Shown: positions 8,201 through 16,873, numbered from the stretch's first letter. The stretch: DNA of 57,495 bases from an uncultured Oscillospiraceae bacterium (GCA_910588625.1 CAJUQN010000010.1:1-57495), one strand, 5' to 3'. Notes: generated by a model not told the origin, from the letters alone. Numbers and translations: made by a program.

Positions 8201-9751
8201 ATGGACAAGCAATGGATCGACGCATTCCGCAGTGAAATCGAAGAGTTCAAGGGCGCCATAGCCGCCTTTGAGCGGGGCGAGCTGGACCGGAAAGCGTACA
8301 AAGGCATTTCCGGCGGCTTCGGCTCCTACGCCCAGCGGGAAAACGGCAGGCATATGCTGCGCCTGCGCATGGCTGGCGGGCGCTTAACCCTGGACCGGCT
8401 GAAATTCTTGGCCGACTCCATCGAACGGGAGCACATCCAACGGGTAAAGCTCACCACCTGCGAGGCCATCCAGCTCCACGACCTGTCCGCCCAGCAGCTG
8501 CCCGGACTCATGGAGTCGGCCATCAGCTGCGGCATCTACACCCGGGGCGGCGGCGGGGACAATCCCCGGAACGTGATGTGCAGCCCCCTGTCCGGCGTCC
8601 AGCCCGGCGAGGCCTTCGACGTCATCCCCTGGGCTGAAAAAGCCACGGAATACCTGCTGTCCATCGCCCGGGACATCCATATGCCCCGGAAATTGAAGGT
8701 GGCCTTCTCCAACGGCGTGGACGACAGCGTTCACAGCGCCTTTCGGGATATGGGCTTCATGGCCCAGCCGGACGGCGCCTTCTCCCTGCGCATCGCCGGA
8801 GGTCTGGGCGCGGCCCGGCCCTCTATGGGTGTGCTGGTGGATGAGGCGGTGGCCCCCAAAGACGTACTCTATTATATCCAGGCCATGGTGGACACCTTCT
8901 GTGCTCACGGCGACTACAAGAACCGGGCCAAGGCCCGCACCCGCTATATGCAGGACACCCTAGGTCCCGATGGCTTAAAGGACGTTTTCTTGAAAAACCT
9001 GGCCGCTCTCAAGGCCAAGGGCGGGCTGGAGATCACCGGCCTGGAAGCTCCCGCCGACCGGGCAAAAGGAAACGGAACCGTGGATCATCCCCGCGCCCTT
9101 CCCCAGAAACAACCAGGGCTGTACACGGTCAAATACCACCCCACCGGCGGTCTGCTCCCGGTGGATACGCCCCGGCAGCTCTATGAGCTGTTGAAGGACA
9201 TGGAGGGCGTGGAGCTGCGGGTGGCCCCTAATGAGACGCTGTATATTCTCAACCTCTCCGCCTCCGAGGCGGAAAAAGTGCTGGAAGCCACCGCCGACAG
9301 TGCCAAGACCGAGTTCGAGTCCAGCGTCGCTTGCATCGGCGCTGCCGTCTGCCAGCAGGGCGTCCGGGACAGCCAGAGCGCCCTGCGCGCCGCTGTGGAG
9401 GCCGTGCGGGCGGCGGACCTCCCAGACGGAGCCTTGCCCCGCGTGTGCATCTCCGGCTGTCCCTCCAGTTGCTCCGCCCACCAGGCGGGGGCCATCGGCT
9501 TTCAGGGCGGCGTGAAACTGGTGGAGAAGGCGCCCCAGCCCGCCTTTCGGATGTACCTGGGCGGCAATGACGGCGTGGGCAAGGCCCGCTTCGGCGAGTG
9601 TGTCGCCACCATCCTGGAGAAAAACCTGCCCGCTATGCTGGTGGAGCTGGGCAAGGCCGCCGCTGCGGCCGGTCAGGATTGGGAGGCGTGGTCCAGCGAG
9701 CATCCCCAGGAGCGGGACGCCATCATTGCCAAGTACGAAGCCCTTACCTGA
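8201..9751 (+). CDS. Siroheme nitrite/sulfite reductase (NirA/Fsr-type hemoprotein)
   Basis: A 516-residue protein with two ferredoxin-like half-domains and the siroheme-[4Fe-4S] binding pattern: C-x5-C in ACIGAAVCQQG at about residues 378-384 and C-x3-C in GCPSSC at about 420-424. Such enzymes carry out six-electron reduction of sulfite to sulfide or nitrite to ammonia with ferredoxin as donor. The sequence does not tell which substrate is used, and no assimilatory sulfate or nitrate gene is adjacent. ATG 8201 is preferred over ATG 8174, because the latter overlaps a TATAAT element and lacks a ribosome site. Confidence 0.85.
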   Translation: MDKQWIDAFRSEIEEFKGAIAAFERGELDRKAYKGISGGFGSYAQRENGRHMLRLRMAGGRLTLDRLKFLADSIEREHIQRVKLTTCEAIQLHDLSAQQLPGLMESAISCGIYTRGGGGDNPRNVMCSPLSGVQPGEAFDVIPWAEKATEYLLSIARDIHMPRKLKVAFSNGVDDSVHSAFRDMGFMAQPDGAFSLRIAGGLGAARPSMGVLVDEAVAPKDVLYYIQAMVDTFCAHGDYKNRAKARTRYMQDTLGPDGLKDVFLKNLAALKAKGGLEITGLEAPADRAKGNGTVDHPRALPQKQPGLYTVKYHPTGGLLPVDTPRQLYELLKDMEGVELRVAPNETLYILNLSASEAEKVLEATADSAKTEFESSVACIGAAVCQQGVRDSQSALRAAVEAVRAADLPDGALPRVCISGCPSSCSAHQAGAIGFQGGVKLVEKAPQPAFRMYLGGNDGVGKARFGECVATILEKNLPAMLVELGKAAAAAGQDWEAWSSEHPQERDAIIAKYEALT

Positions 9752-9764
9752 ATCTGACCAAACG

Positions 9765-9795
9765 AACGGGGGAGCGCAGACGCGCCCCCCGTTTT
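9765..9795 (+). terminator. Terminator after the siroheme reductase
   Basis: AACGGGGGAGCGC pairs, with one imperfection, with GCGCCCCCCGTT around AGAC, followed by TTTTAT. Confidence 0.8.
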
Positions 9796-9867
9796 ATAAC
9801 GGTGTAAGCTATCATGGCGTCCCGCTTTGACCTGAAAATTGAATTCTTGAAATTGTCAGAAAAAAAG

Positions 9868-9895
9868 TGAACCTTTCGCCTCTCACAATAGTATA
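9868..9895 (+). promoter_or_regulatory. Possible ECF-type (autoregulated) promoter
   Basis: TGAACCTTT at 9868-9876 resembles the GAAC-type -35 elements used by ECF sigma factors and lies about 13 bases before AGTATA. No good sigma-A promoter is visible, and the sigma gene starts 25 bases downstream. Confidence 0.4.
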
Positions 9896-9920
9896 TATCA
9901 GCAAAAGGAGGCGAGGCAGA

Positions 9921-10415
9921 TTGATTGACCAATACATCCGGCGGCACGGTCGGAGGCTGTATGGACTGTGCCGGTCACTGTGCCCGCATCCCTTCGACGC
10001 CGACGACCTGTATCAGGAGACCTGGCTGAGGGTGGTCCGGCACATCTCTCAGTACGACCCGGCCCGGGAATTTGAGCCCTGGCTCACGCAGATCTGCGTG
10101 AATACCTACCGAAGTACCCTGCGGCGGCTGACCCGCTCTCCTCTGCTGGACTTCTCCAGCGGCGGGGACAAGGACCGTCTGCTGGACTCCGTCCCCGCGC
10201 CGGAGGAAAAGGACTACTCTCCACTGTATGAGGCGGTGGGAAAGCTGCCGGAAAAGCTGCGGCTGGCGGTGGTGCTGTTCTATTTTCAGGGGGAGGACCT
10301 GGCCTCCACCGCAAGGCTGCTAAAAATCCCCGTGGGCACGGTGAAATCCCGGCTGAACAAGGCCCGAAAACTGTTGAAGGAGGCGCTGTCTGATGACACC
10401 GAGCTACGATTTTGA
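9921..10415 (+). CDS. RNA polymerase sigma factor, ECF subfamily
   Basis: A 164-residue sigma-70 family protein with only regions 2 and 4. Region 2 holds FDADDLYQETWLRV, matching the ECF core-binding motif. Region 4 near residues 105-155 holds LPEKLRLAVVLFYFQG and IPVGTVKSRLNKARKLL, the helix-turn-helix that reads the -35. The start is TTG at 9921, placed by AAAGGAGGC 9 bases upstream. The next gene, a small membrane protein, overlaps by 23 bases, the usual position of an anti-sigma factor. Confidence 0.9.
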   Translation: MIDQYIRRHGRRLYGLCRSLCPHPFDADDLYQETWLRVVRHISQYDPAREFEPWLTQICVNTYRSTLRRLTRSPLLDFSSGGDKDRLLDSVPAPEEKDYSPLYEAVGKLPEKLRLAVVLFYFQGEDLASTARLLKIPVGTVKSRLNKARKLLKEALSDDTELRF

Positions 10416-10680
10416 GCGGTTTGACCCGCCCGCTCTGGACGAGCGAATGCTCCGCCGGGAGCTGGAGCGGCAGGAGGCCCGGCGGAACACCATTCTGCTG
10501 GCCATTGCCGGGGCGCTGTTTCAGGCGCTGTTCGTTCTGTTCGGCCTGATGTATCTGGAGATTATCCCTGTTCTAGCCCTGGGCTGCTTCTGCTTCGCCA
10601 TCATCTCCACCGCGGGCAGCGGGGCCGTTGCCATCGTCTTTGTTCAGAAAGGAGAGGTGAACTGTGGCTTTAGTTTCTAA
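10393..10680 (+). CDS. Small membrane protein, candidate anti-sigma factor
   Basis: A 95-residue protein with a charged N-terminal half (about 30 residues, rich in Arg and Glu) and two hydrophobic helices (about 32-53 and 57-82). AAGGAGG lies 9 bases upstream of ATG 10393. It overlaps the sigma gene by 23 bases and the zinc-ribbon gene by 17 bases, so the three are co-translated. The position and the topology (cytoplasmic N-terminus, then membrane) suggest an anti-sigma role, but no anti-sigma zinc motif (HxxxCxxC) is present, so this is inference from context. Confidence 0.65.
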   Translation: MTPSYDFERFDPPALDERMLRRELERQEARRNTILLAIAGALFQALFVLFGLMYLEIIPVLALGCFCFAIISTAGSGAVAIVFVQKGEVNCGFSF

Positions 10681-11977
10681 AATAACGGTTATGACGCTCT
10701 TAATCGCGCTGATTGTTCTTAGCATCCCGGTGCTCATCGGCGTGTATGTCTACCAGGATGCCAAGCGCCGGGGGATGAACGCCGTGTTGTGGACCCTGGT
10801 GGCCGTCATTGCTCCCGCCCTGGTGGGGTTCATCATCTATCTGCTGGTCAGGAATGGGTATTCTGACCTGGAATGCCCCCGGTGCGGCGCGCCCGTCATG
10901 GAGCAATACGTGGTCTGCCCCCAGTGCGGAGCCAAGCTGCGGCCCGCCTGCCCCAGCTGCTCCAGACCCATTGAGCCGGATTGGAGGGTGTGCCCCCGGT
11001 GCGCCGCTCCTCTGGACGGCGTGCGGAACGACGCCGCCCCTCCCCTGCGGCGGCAGGATAAGACCCTGCAGAGAATTTTGATTGCCATTATTGTGGTGCC
11101 GGTGGCGCTTATCGTCCTTATGATTTTGGGTTCTGCCACCTTTTCCTCGGTCACCTCCTACACCGGCTCGGCCAGCCTCCAGGAGCTCACCTTCGACGAG
11201 TACGACCAGGAACAGCCGTCGGACACCGTCAGCATGGCTGTCAAACGCTGGCTGCGTTCCGTGCAGGGGGACAGGGACCAGGCCTGTGCCCTGCGATACG
11301 ACCTCCCCGGCGAATATGAGTACAAGAACAAGTTCTATTTTCTCATCTTCATCCCCAGCGCGGGCCACCAGACCAATTCGAGCTTCGGCTTTGACTCCAA
11401 TCTGTTCGGTCCCGTTTTCAAAATGAATCTGGAAGACACAGGAGACAGCGGCTCTCTGTTCTGTGTGGAGGTCAACTCCGAGAAGCCCCCCAAGCCGGAA
11501 ATCACCGTGGGCGGCAGGCGCATCCCATGCAGTGTGCGGGAAGTGGAGTACAACCCCACCACTTTCCCCATCTACCCTGATTACTCTCAGACGGAGCAGG
11601 ACGATGTGCTGTACCTCCCCGAGCGCATCACGGTACAAAAGACGGAGCGCACCGGGGAAGGAAGCAGCAAATTCGTGGGCGAGGTCAAGGTCACAGACGA
11701 GGACCTGATATACAAGATCATGGCGGCGATTGACGGCGGCCAGCGACTGGACTGGGGCGACCCCATTTATGAGGGCATGGACCACGGCGGCGGGTTCCAA
11801 ATCAACATCGAGTACAAGGTCCGGGAGGAGTTCACCAGCCATGACGACATGGCCCGCCTCTGGCTGTTCCAGCAGGACGGGAGCTGGTATCTCCAGGACG
11901 AGCGCATCCGCCACGGCGACAATATCCGGCTGATGGATAAGGATTTTCACACGCTGGTGGAAGAACTGTTTGAATAA
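10664..11977 (+). CDS. Membrane-anchored double zinc-ribbon protein
   Basis: A 437-residue protein. Two membrane segments (about 7-27 and 41-62) come first, then two zinc-ribbon pairs (CPRCGAPV / CPQCGAKL, then CPSCSRPI / CPRCAAPL, residues 68-120), a third membrane helix (about 140-165), and about 270 residues that are probably extracellular with no recognised domain. The GTG start at 10664 has AAAGGAGAG upstream. It is the last gene of the ECF sigma operon, so it may sense or respond to the envelope signal. The function is not established. Confidence 0.75.
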   Translation: MALVSKITVMTLLIALIVLSIPVLIGVYVYQDAKRRGMNAVLWTLVAVIAPALVGFIIYLLVRNGYSDLECPRCGAPVMEQYVVCPQCGAKLRPACPSCSRPIEPDWRVCPRCAAPLDGVRNDAAPPLRRQDKTLQRILIAIIVVPVALIVLMILGSATFSSVTSYTGSASLQELTFDEYDQEQPSDTVSMAVKRWLRSVQGDRDQACALRYDLPGEYEYKNKFYFLIFIPSAGHQTNSSFGFDSNLFGPVFKMNLEDTGDSGSLFCVEVNSEKPPKPEITVGGRRIPCSVREVEYNPTTFPIYPDYSQTEQDDVLYLPERITVQKTERTGEGSSKFVGEVKVTDEDLIYKIMAAIDGGQRLDWGDPIYEGMDHGGGFQINIEYKVREEFTSHDDMARLWLFQQDGSWYLQDERIRHGDNIRLMDKDFHTLVEELFE

Positions 11978-12022
11978 AGGCGAAAAAAGGAGCCATCCCA
12001 AGCGGGATGGCCCTTTTTTCGT
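11978..12022. terminator. Bidirectional terminator between convergent genes
   Basis: GGGCCATCCCGCTT-type stem: GCCATCCC pairs with GGGATGGC around AAGC, with A-rich left and T-rich right flanks, so it works for both strands. Confidence 0.85.
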
Positions 12023-12028
12023 CATACG

Positions 12029-13579
12029 TTAGAGCATTGCCGCCACGCCCTGGAGCAGACCCACCACCAGGCAGGCCAGCACCAGCATGAGCAGCGCCCA
12101 CTTGAGCACCGCCGCCAGCAGCTTGCTGTCCTGACCCGTCAGCCCCACGGCGGCCGCGGCGGTGGCGATGCACTGGGGGGACAAAATCTTGCCGATGCCC
12201 GCCCCGGTGGAGTTGGCCGCCGCCAGCCAGAACTGGGACGCGCCGATAGCGCCGGCCGCCTCGGTCTGGAGCCGCCCCAGCAGGACCTCGGTGTTGGTGC
12301 CGCTCCCCGTGACGAAGGCGCCCAGGGCGGCAATCACAGGGGCGAAGAAGGGGTAGAACGTCCCGGTGATGGTAACGAACAGGTTCGCCATATCGGAGAT
12401 CATGCCGGAATAGGTCATGATTTTAGCTACGGCCAGTACGGACATGATGGTGACGATGGTCTTGCTCATTTGCTTGAGGGTGGCCACAAAGACCTCCCAC
12501 ATGACCTTGCCCCCCGCCCTCTGAGCACAGCCGCCAATGATAGCTGCGATAAAGATGAGCACGCCGGGGGTGTTGACCCAGCTGAAGGAGGTCATGCCCG
12601 CGCTCTCCGCCGTGGAGATCTTGAAGGAGCTGGAGAAGGTAGACAGAAAGCCGTTCACCGGCGGCGCCAGCTTGGAGGTCAGCAGCAGGAGCACGAAGAT
12701 GAGGATAAAGGGCAGACAGGCGGTGAGGGGCGGCATATCCTTTCCCGCTCCATCCTGGGCCGGGGCGGGCGCACCCATATCGTACTCCGCCGGGATGGGC
12801 TTGCCGGAGCGCATACGGGCCAGGCCCAGCGTCACCGCCAGGGACACCACGCTGCCCACGATGACGGCCAGTTCAGGGCCCAAAAACTTGGCCACCAGCA
12901 GCTGGGGCAGGACGAAGGCCATGCCAGCCGCCAAGGTCAGGCCGGTGACGCCTTTGAGGGCCTTTACGCCGCCGCCCCCGGCGATGACCATCAGGAAGGG
13001 CACCAGAATCATGAAGGGGAGCATCTGCACCACGGTCATAAAGGCCAACGGCATGGGGTCCAGACCAGTGACGTTGGACAGGGTGACGGTAGGGATCCCC
13101 ACCGAGCCAAAAGCAGTAGGGAAAGCGTTTGCCAGCATACACACCAGGCAGGCGGGCGCCGCGTCCATGCCCATGACCACCAGCATACTGGCGGGGATGG
13201 CGATGGCGGTGCCAAAACCAGCCATCCCCTCCAGGAAGCCGCCGAAGCACCAGCCGATGAGCAGAATAATGACCCGCTTGTCCTGGGACACCCCCGCCAA
13301 CATCCGCTTGATGACCTCCATAGCCCCGGTGCGCAGGGACAGGTTGTAGGTGTAAATTGCCGCGATGATAACCAGAATGATGGGCCAGAGGGCGGCGGCG
13401 AAACCCTCCAGGGCCGAGGTGGCGCAGTCCACCACGGGCATCTGCCACAGGGTCAGGGCCAGCACAACGGCAATGACCAGCGCGGCGAGACAGGCTCTGT
13501 GTCCGGGCAGCTTCAGCGCCGTCAGGGCAACGACCAGCCACATGATGGGCAGCAAAGTAAGAACGGATTTCAACAGCAT
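12029..13579 (-). CDS. lctP: L-lactate permease (LctP family)
   Basis: A 516-residue membrane protein with about 12-13 hydrophobic helices. The conserved GGFLEGMAGFGTAIAIPASML and the following ANAFPTAFGSVGIPT are signatures of the LctP lactate/glycolate:H+ symporters. ATG 13579 is preceded by AAGGAGGT. It is divergent from larA, with three GntR-type operators between them, and a likely promoter is at 13736-13763. The locus content (racemase, FAD lactate dehydrogenase, regulator) supports uptake of lactate as substrate. Confidence 0.93.
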   Translation of the reverse strand: MLLKSVLTLLPIMWLVVALTALKLPGHRACLAALVIAVVLALTLWQMPVVDCATSALEGFAAALWPIILVIIAAIYTYNLSLRTGAMEVIKRMLAGVSQDKRVIILLIGWCFGGFLEGMAGFGTAIAIPASMLVVMGMDAAPACLVCMLANAFPTAFGSVGIPTVTLSNVTGLDPMPLAFMTVVQMLPFMILVPFLMVIAGGGGVKALKGVTGLTLAAGMAFVLPQLLVAKFLGPELAVIVGSVVSLAVTLGLARMRSGKPIPAEYDMGAPAPAQDGAGKDMPPLTACLPFILIFVLLLLTSKLAPPVNGFLSTFSSSFKISTAESAGMTSFSWVNTPGVLIFIAAIIGGCAQRAGGKVMWEVFVATLKQMSKTIVTIMSVLAVAKIMTYSGMISDMANLFVTITGTFYPFFAPVIAALGAFVTGSGTNTEVLLGRLQTEAAGAIGASQFWLAAANSTGAGIGKILSPQCIATAAAAVGLTGQDSKLLAAVLKWALLMLVLACLVVGLLQGVAAML

Positions 13580-13634
13580 GGAAACGAGACCTCCTTCTCA
13601 AGTCGCTCCCATCAGCGGCGCACGCCCTCACAAA

Positions 13635-13648
13635 TTGGTTCTACCCAA
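13635..13648. promoter_or_regulatory. GntR/FadR-type operator, site 1
   Basis: TTGGTTCTACCCAA: the core GGT-N3-ACC of the FadR-subfamily consensus with imperfect flanks. It sits in the 5' leader of lctP. Confidence 0.6.
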
Positions 13649-13735
13649 ATTTGTAGAAAACATTCCGCGCAGAGGAACGAAAACAGGCTCTGCGCATAGA
13701 ACTGCCCAGCTCTGGATGGGATTTTTCTGTCTTTC

Positions 13736-13763
13736 ATTATAGCTTGCTTCGTCAAAATGTCCA
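13736..13763 (-). promoter_or_regulatory. Probable lctP promoter
   Basis: On the minus strand, TGGACA (13763-13758), 16 bases, TATAAT (13741-13736). Operator site 1 lies about 90 bases downstream of the expected start of transcription. Confidence 0.6.
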
Positions 13764-13853
13764 TATTTTTTTGATTCAAAAATGATTTTTGGTCATTCCG
13801 CTACAATCTAAGCTTGGTTTCTTGTGGAAATGGGAGAAATCGAAAAAGGGGGC

Positions 13854-13881
13854 TTGCAATTTCCAGAAAAAGTGTTATTCT
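13854..13881 (+). promoter_or_regulatory. Probable larA promoter
   Basis: TTGCAA, 16 bases, TATTCT. The expected transcription start (about 13888) is just before operator site 2, which suits repression. Confidence 0.5.
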
Positions 13882-13897
13882 GAAATCACGGTACAAA

Positions 13898-13910
13898 TTG
13901 GTCGAACCAA
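13898..13910. promoter_or_regulatory. GntR/FadR-type operator, site 2
   Basis: TTGGTCGAACCAA, a perfect palindrome TTGGT-N3-ACCAA matching the TNGTNNNACNA consensus of LldR/LutR-like regulators. Confidence 0.75.
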
Positions 13911-13940
13911 AATCGTTCTGTTTCGCAGCTGTTTTCGAAA

Positions 13941-13953
13941 TTGGCTCCACCAA
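13941..13953. promoter_or_regulatory. GntR/FadR-type operator, site 3
   Basis: TTGGCTCCACCAA, TTGG-N5-CCAA, 43 bases downstream of site 2 (about four helical turns) and 24 bases before the larA start codon. Confidence 0.65.
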
Positions 13954-13977
13954 AATCTTTTGCGAGGTGTTGTTACA

Positions 13978-15249
13978 ATGGCCCTTACCATTCCCTTCGG
14001 CAAAGTCGGGATGGAGCTCCACGCCGACCTGGCCGGGGCCGAAGTCCTGGAATCCCGCATCGGCGAGCTGGCCGCATCCGGCTCCGAGGACGACTTGGTC
14101 CGCGCCGCCATGGCTGCGCCCATCGGCTCCGCTCCGCTCTATGAGCTGGCGGCGGGCAAAAAGACCTGCACCATCATCATCAGCGACCACACCCGGCCCG
14201 TCCCCAGCAAGCACATCATCCCCTTCATGCTGGAGGAGCTGCGCCGGGGCAGCCCGGATATTCAGATCACCCTGCTGGTGGCAACCGGCTTCCACCGCCC
14301 CACCAGCACCGAGGAGCTGGTGGGCAAGCTGGGTCGAGACATCGTGGACCACGAGCGCATCATCATCCACGACAGCCGGGACGCCGCGGCCAATGTGAAG
14401 ATCGGCGTGCTGCCCTCCGGCGCGGACTGCGTCATCGACCGGCTGGCGGTGGAGACCGACCTGCTGGTAGCCGAGGGCTTCATTGAGCCCCACTTCTTCG
14501 CCGGGTTCTCCGGCGGACGCAAGAGCGTGCTGCCCGGTGTGTGCGACCAGGTGACAGTGCTGGGCAACCATTGCTCCAAGTTCATCGCCTCCCCTTACGC
14601 CCGCACCGGCGTGCTGGATGGCAACCCTCTCCACGAGGATATGCTGGCGGCGGCCAAGATGGCAAAGCTGGCCTACATTGTCAATGTGGTCATCGACGAG
14701 GACAAAAAGGTGGCCGCCGCCTTCGCAGGCGACCCGGTGGAGGCCCATCGGAAAGGCTGCGACCTGTTGCTGGGCTACTGCCAGGTGAAGCCGGAGACCC
14801 GCGGAGACATCGTCATCTCCAGCAACGGCGGCTATCCCCTGGACCAGAACATTTACCAGAGCGTCAAGGGGCTCACCGCTGCCGAGGCCGCAGCCGCCGA
14901 GGACGCGGTGCTCATCATGGTCAGCTCCTGCTCCGATGGACACGGCGGAGAAAGCTTCTATAAGGCGCTCCACGAGTGCCAGTCCCCGGAGGCGCTGACG
15001 GAGCAGATCCTGGCCACCCCCCAGGACAAGACCCTCCCCGATCAGTGGGAGTTCCAGATTCTGGCCCGTGTGCTGTGCAAGCACCATGTGATCTATGTCA
15101 CCGACCCTGCCCAGCGCTCCACCATTGAGGACATGAAGATGGAGTGGTCCCCCGACGTGGACGAGGCCCTGGCCCGGGCGCGGAAAATCAAGGGCGGCGG
15201 GGCCCACTTGGTGGTCATCCCCAACGGCATCTCCGTTATGGTCCGGTAA
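13978..15249 (+). CDS. larA: LarA family nickel-dependent 2-hydroxyacid (lactate) racemase
   Basis: A 423-residue DUF2088 protein. HTRPVPSKHIIPFMLEEL (residues 69-86) and the later HFFAGFSGGRKSVLPGV (about 172-188) match the LarA active-site region, whose Lys and His residues hold the covalently bound nickel-pincer nucleotide. The start ATG 13978 has GCGAGGTG upstream; longer in-frame sequence covers the operators and is not coding. Context (lactate permease, D-lactate dehydrogenase) favours interconversion of D- and L-lactate. larB, larC and larE, needed to make the cofactor, are not in this window. Some LarA homologues act on other 2-hydroxyacids. Confidence 0.85.
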   Translation: MALTIPFGKVGMELHADLAGAEVLESRIGELAASGSEDDLVRAAMAAPIGSAPLYELAAGKKTCTIIISDHTRPVPSKHIIPFMLEELRRGSPDIQITLLVATGFHRPTSTEELVGKLGRDIVDHERIIIHDSRDAAANVKIGVLPSGADCVIDRLAVETDLLVAEGFIEPHFFAGFSGGRKSVLPGVCDQVTVLGNHCSKFIASPYARTGVLDGNPLHEDMLAAAKMAKLAYIVNVVIDEDKKVAAAFAGDPVEAHRKGCDLLLGYCQVKPETRGDIVISSNGGYPLDQNIYQSVKGLTAAEAAAAEDAVLIMVSSCSDGHGGESFYKALHECQSPEALTEQILATPQDKTLPDQWEFQILARVLCKHHVIYVTDPAQRSTIEDMKMEWSPDVDEALARARKIKGGGAHLVVIPNGISVMVR

Positions 15250-15330
15250 GTTCCTTTTTCTTGTGAGAAAACGAACCAAAAAGAAACTTTTCGATTGCTT
15301 CCACCGTGGGAACAAACCGCAAAGCTCTCC
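15250..15330 (+). repeat. Post-stop two-hairpin repeat, copy A
   Basis: Starts directly at the larA stop. TTCCTTTTTCTTGTGAG then AAAACGAACC forms an imperfect hairpin, then AAAAAGAAACTTTTCGATTGCTTC. It shares order and sequence with copies near 25269, 28657 and 32406. Confidence 0.65.
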
Positions 15331-15407
15331 CGCAGCAATGAAACCTTTCCCTGGGCTGAGACGACAAATAGAGAAATTTATGTATTATTTTAAGAGGAGG
15401 TTCCACC

Positions 15408-16829
15408 ATGTCACAGTACAACCAAGTCACCCCTGAGATCATTGCCCAGCTGCAAGCCGCCGCCCCCGGCCACGTGGTCGTCGGCGAGGACGTCAACCCC
15501 GATTATTCCCGCGACGAGATGCCCATCTACGGCGCGAAGATGCCCGAGGTTTCCATTGACGCCACCAGCACCGAAGAGATCGCCGCTGTGGTCAAAATTT
15601 GCTATGACAACAATATCCCCGTCACCACCCGCGGCGCGGGCACCGGCCTTGTGGGCGGCTGCACCCCCATCTGCGGCGGCGTGGTCATCTGCACCATGAA
15701 GATGAACAAAATTCTCAGCTACGACCTGGAGAATTTCGCCGTTACTGTCCAGCCCGGCGTGTTGCTTCAGCAGCTGGCGGACGACGCCCTGACCCACGGC
15801 TGTATGTATCCCCCCGATCCCGGCGAGAAGATGGCCACCCTGGGCGGAAACGTTGCCACCAACGCAGGCGGTATGCGTGCGGTCAAGTACGGCGCTACCC
15901 GTGACTATGTGAAGGCTATGACTGTGGTGCTGCCCACCGGCGAGGTCACCAAGTTCGGCGCTACCGTGTCTAAGACCTCCTCCGGCTACAGCATGACCAA
16001 CCTAATCTGCGGCTCTGAGGGCACTTTGGCCATCATCACTGAACTGACCCTGAAGCTGATTCCGGCTCCCAAGGCCACCGTCAGCCTGATGGCCCCCTTT
16101 GAGGACCTGAACGCCTGCATTTCCACCGTGCCAAAGGTGTTCATGAACCACCTGAAGCCACAGGCCTTGGAATTCTTCGAGAAGGAGATTCTCATCTCCT
16201 CCGAGGAGTATTTGGGCAAGCAGGTATTCCCCCGGAAGATTGACGGCGTAGAGGCCGGCGCCTACCTGCTGATGACCTTCGACGGCGACTGCATGGAGGA
16301 GCTTGACCCCATCGTGGAGCGCTCCGCGGAAATGCTGGTGGAAGAGGGCGCCTTGGACGTGCTGGTGGCCGACACCGCCCCCAAGCTAAAGGACACCTGG
16401 GCCGCCCGTTCCTCCTTCCTGGAGGGCATCGAGGAGCAGACTAAACTGCTGGACGAGTGCGACGTGGTGGTGCCCGTGAACAAGATCGCCGAGTATGTGG
16501 CCTATGTAGCCGCCGAGGGCGAGAAGTACGACTTCCAGGTGAAGTACTTCGGCCACGCCGGCGACGGCAACCTGCACATCTATACCTGCTCCAATGACAT
16601 GGACAAGGGCGAGTTCGAGAAGCAGGTGGAGCAGTTCTTCACCAGCATCTACGGCAAAACCGTGGAGCTGGGAGGCCAGATCTCCGGCGAGCACGGCATC
16701 GGTCTTGGCAAGGTGAAGTTCCTGGCTCAGGCGGTGGGCCCGGTGAACATGGCGCTGATGCAGGGCATCAAGAAGGTATTTGATCCCAAGGGCATCCTCA
16801 ACCCCGGCAAGGTGTGCATGACGCTTTGA
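15408..16829 (+). CDS. FAD-linked D-lactate dehydrogenase / glycolate oxidase GlcD-like
   Basis: A 473-residue protein of the FAD_binding_4 / VAO family. The FAD-binding half has TTRGAGTGLVGG near residue 67 and the family-typical GGNVATNAGGMRAVKYG near 147. The C-terminal half has the FAD-oxidase C domain, with the conserved KYFGHAGDGNLH near 380 and SGEHGIGLGK near 425. The enzyme likely oxidises D-lactate to pyruvate, passing electrons to an ETF or another carrier; etfAB is not adjacent. GAGGAGG is 9 bases before ATG 15408. It follows larA after a repeat-bearing gap. Confidence 0.9.
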   Translation: MSQYNQVTPEIIAQLQAAAPGHVVVGEDVNPDYSRDEMPIYGAKMPEVSIDATSTEEIAAVVKICYDNNIPVTTRGAGTGLVGGCTPICGGVVICTMKMNKILSYDLENFAVTVQPGVLLQQLADDALTHGCMYPPDPGEKMATLGGNVATNAGGMRAVKYGATRDYVKAMTVVLPTGEVTKFGATVSKTSSGYSMTNLICGSEGTLAIITELTLKLIPAPKATVSLMAPFEDLNACISTVPKVFMNHLKPQALEFFEKEILISSEEYLGKQVFPRKIDGVEAGAYLLMTFDGDCMEELDPIVERSAEMLVEEGALDVLVADTAPKLKDTWAARSSFLEGIEEQTKLLDECDVVVPVNKIAEYVAYVAAEGEKYDFQVKYFGHAGDGNLHIYTCSNDMDKGEFEKQVEQFFTSIYGKTVELGGQISGEHGIGLGKVKFLAQAVGPVNMALMQGIKKVFDPKGILNPGKVCMTL

Positions 16830-16873
16830 TGGACCGGGCTTTTGGCCCTTCACTATATACCTCCCCTGACATG

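Noticed and set aside
12470..13699. Plus-strand open frame of 409 codons opposite the lactate permease
   Set aside because: His/Gln/Gly-rich antisense translation without a domain; the minus strand has a full LctP protein with a ribosome site.
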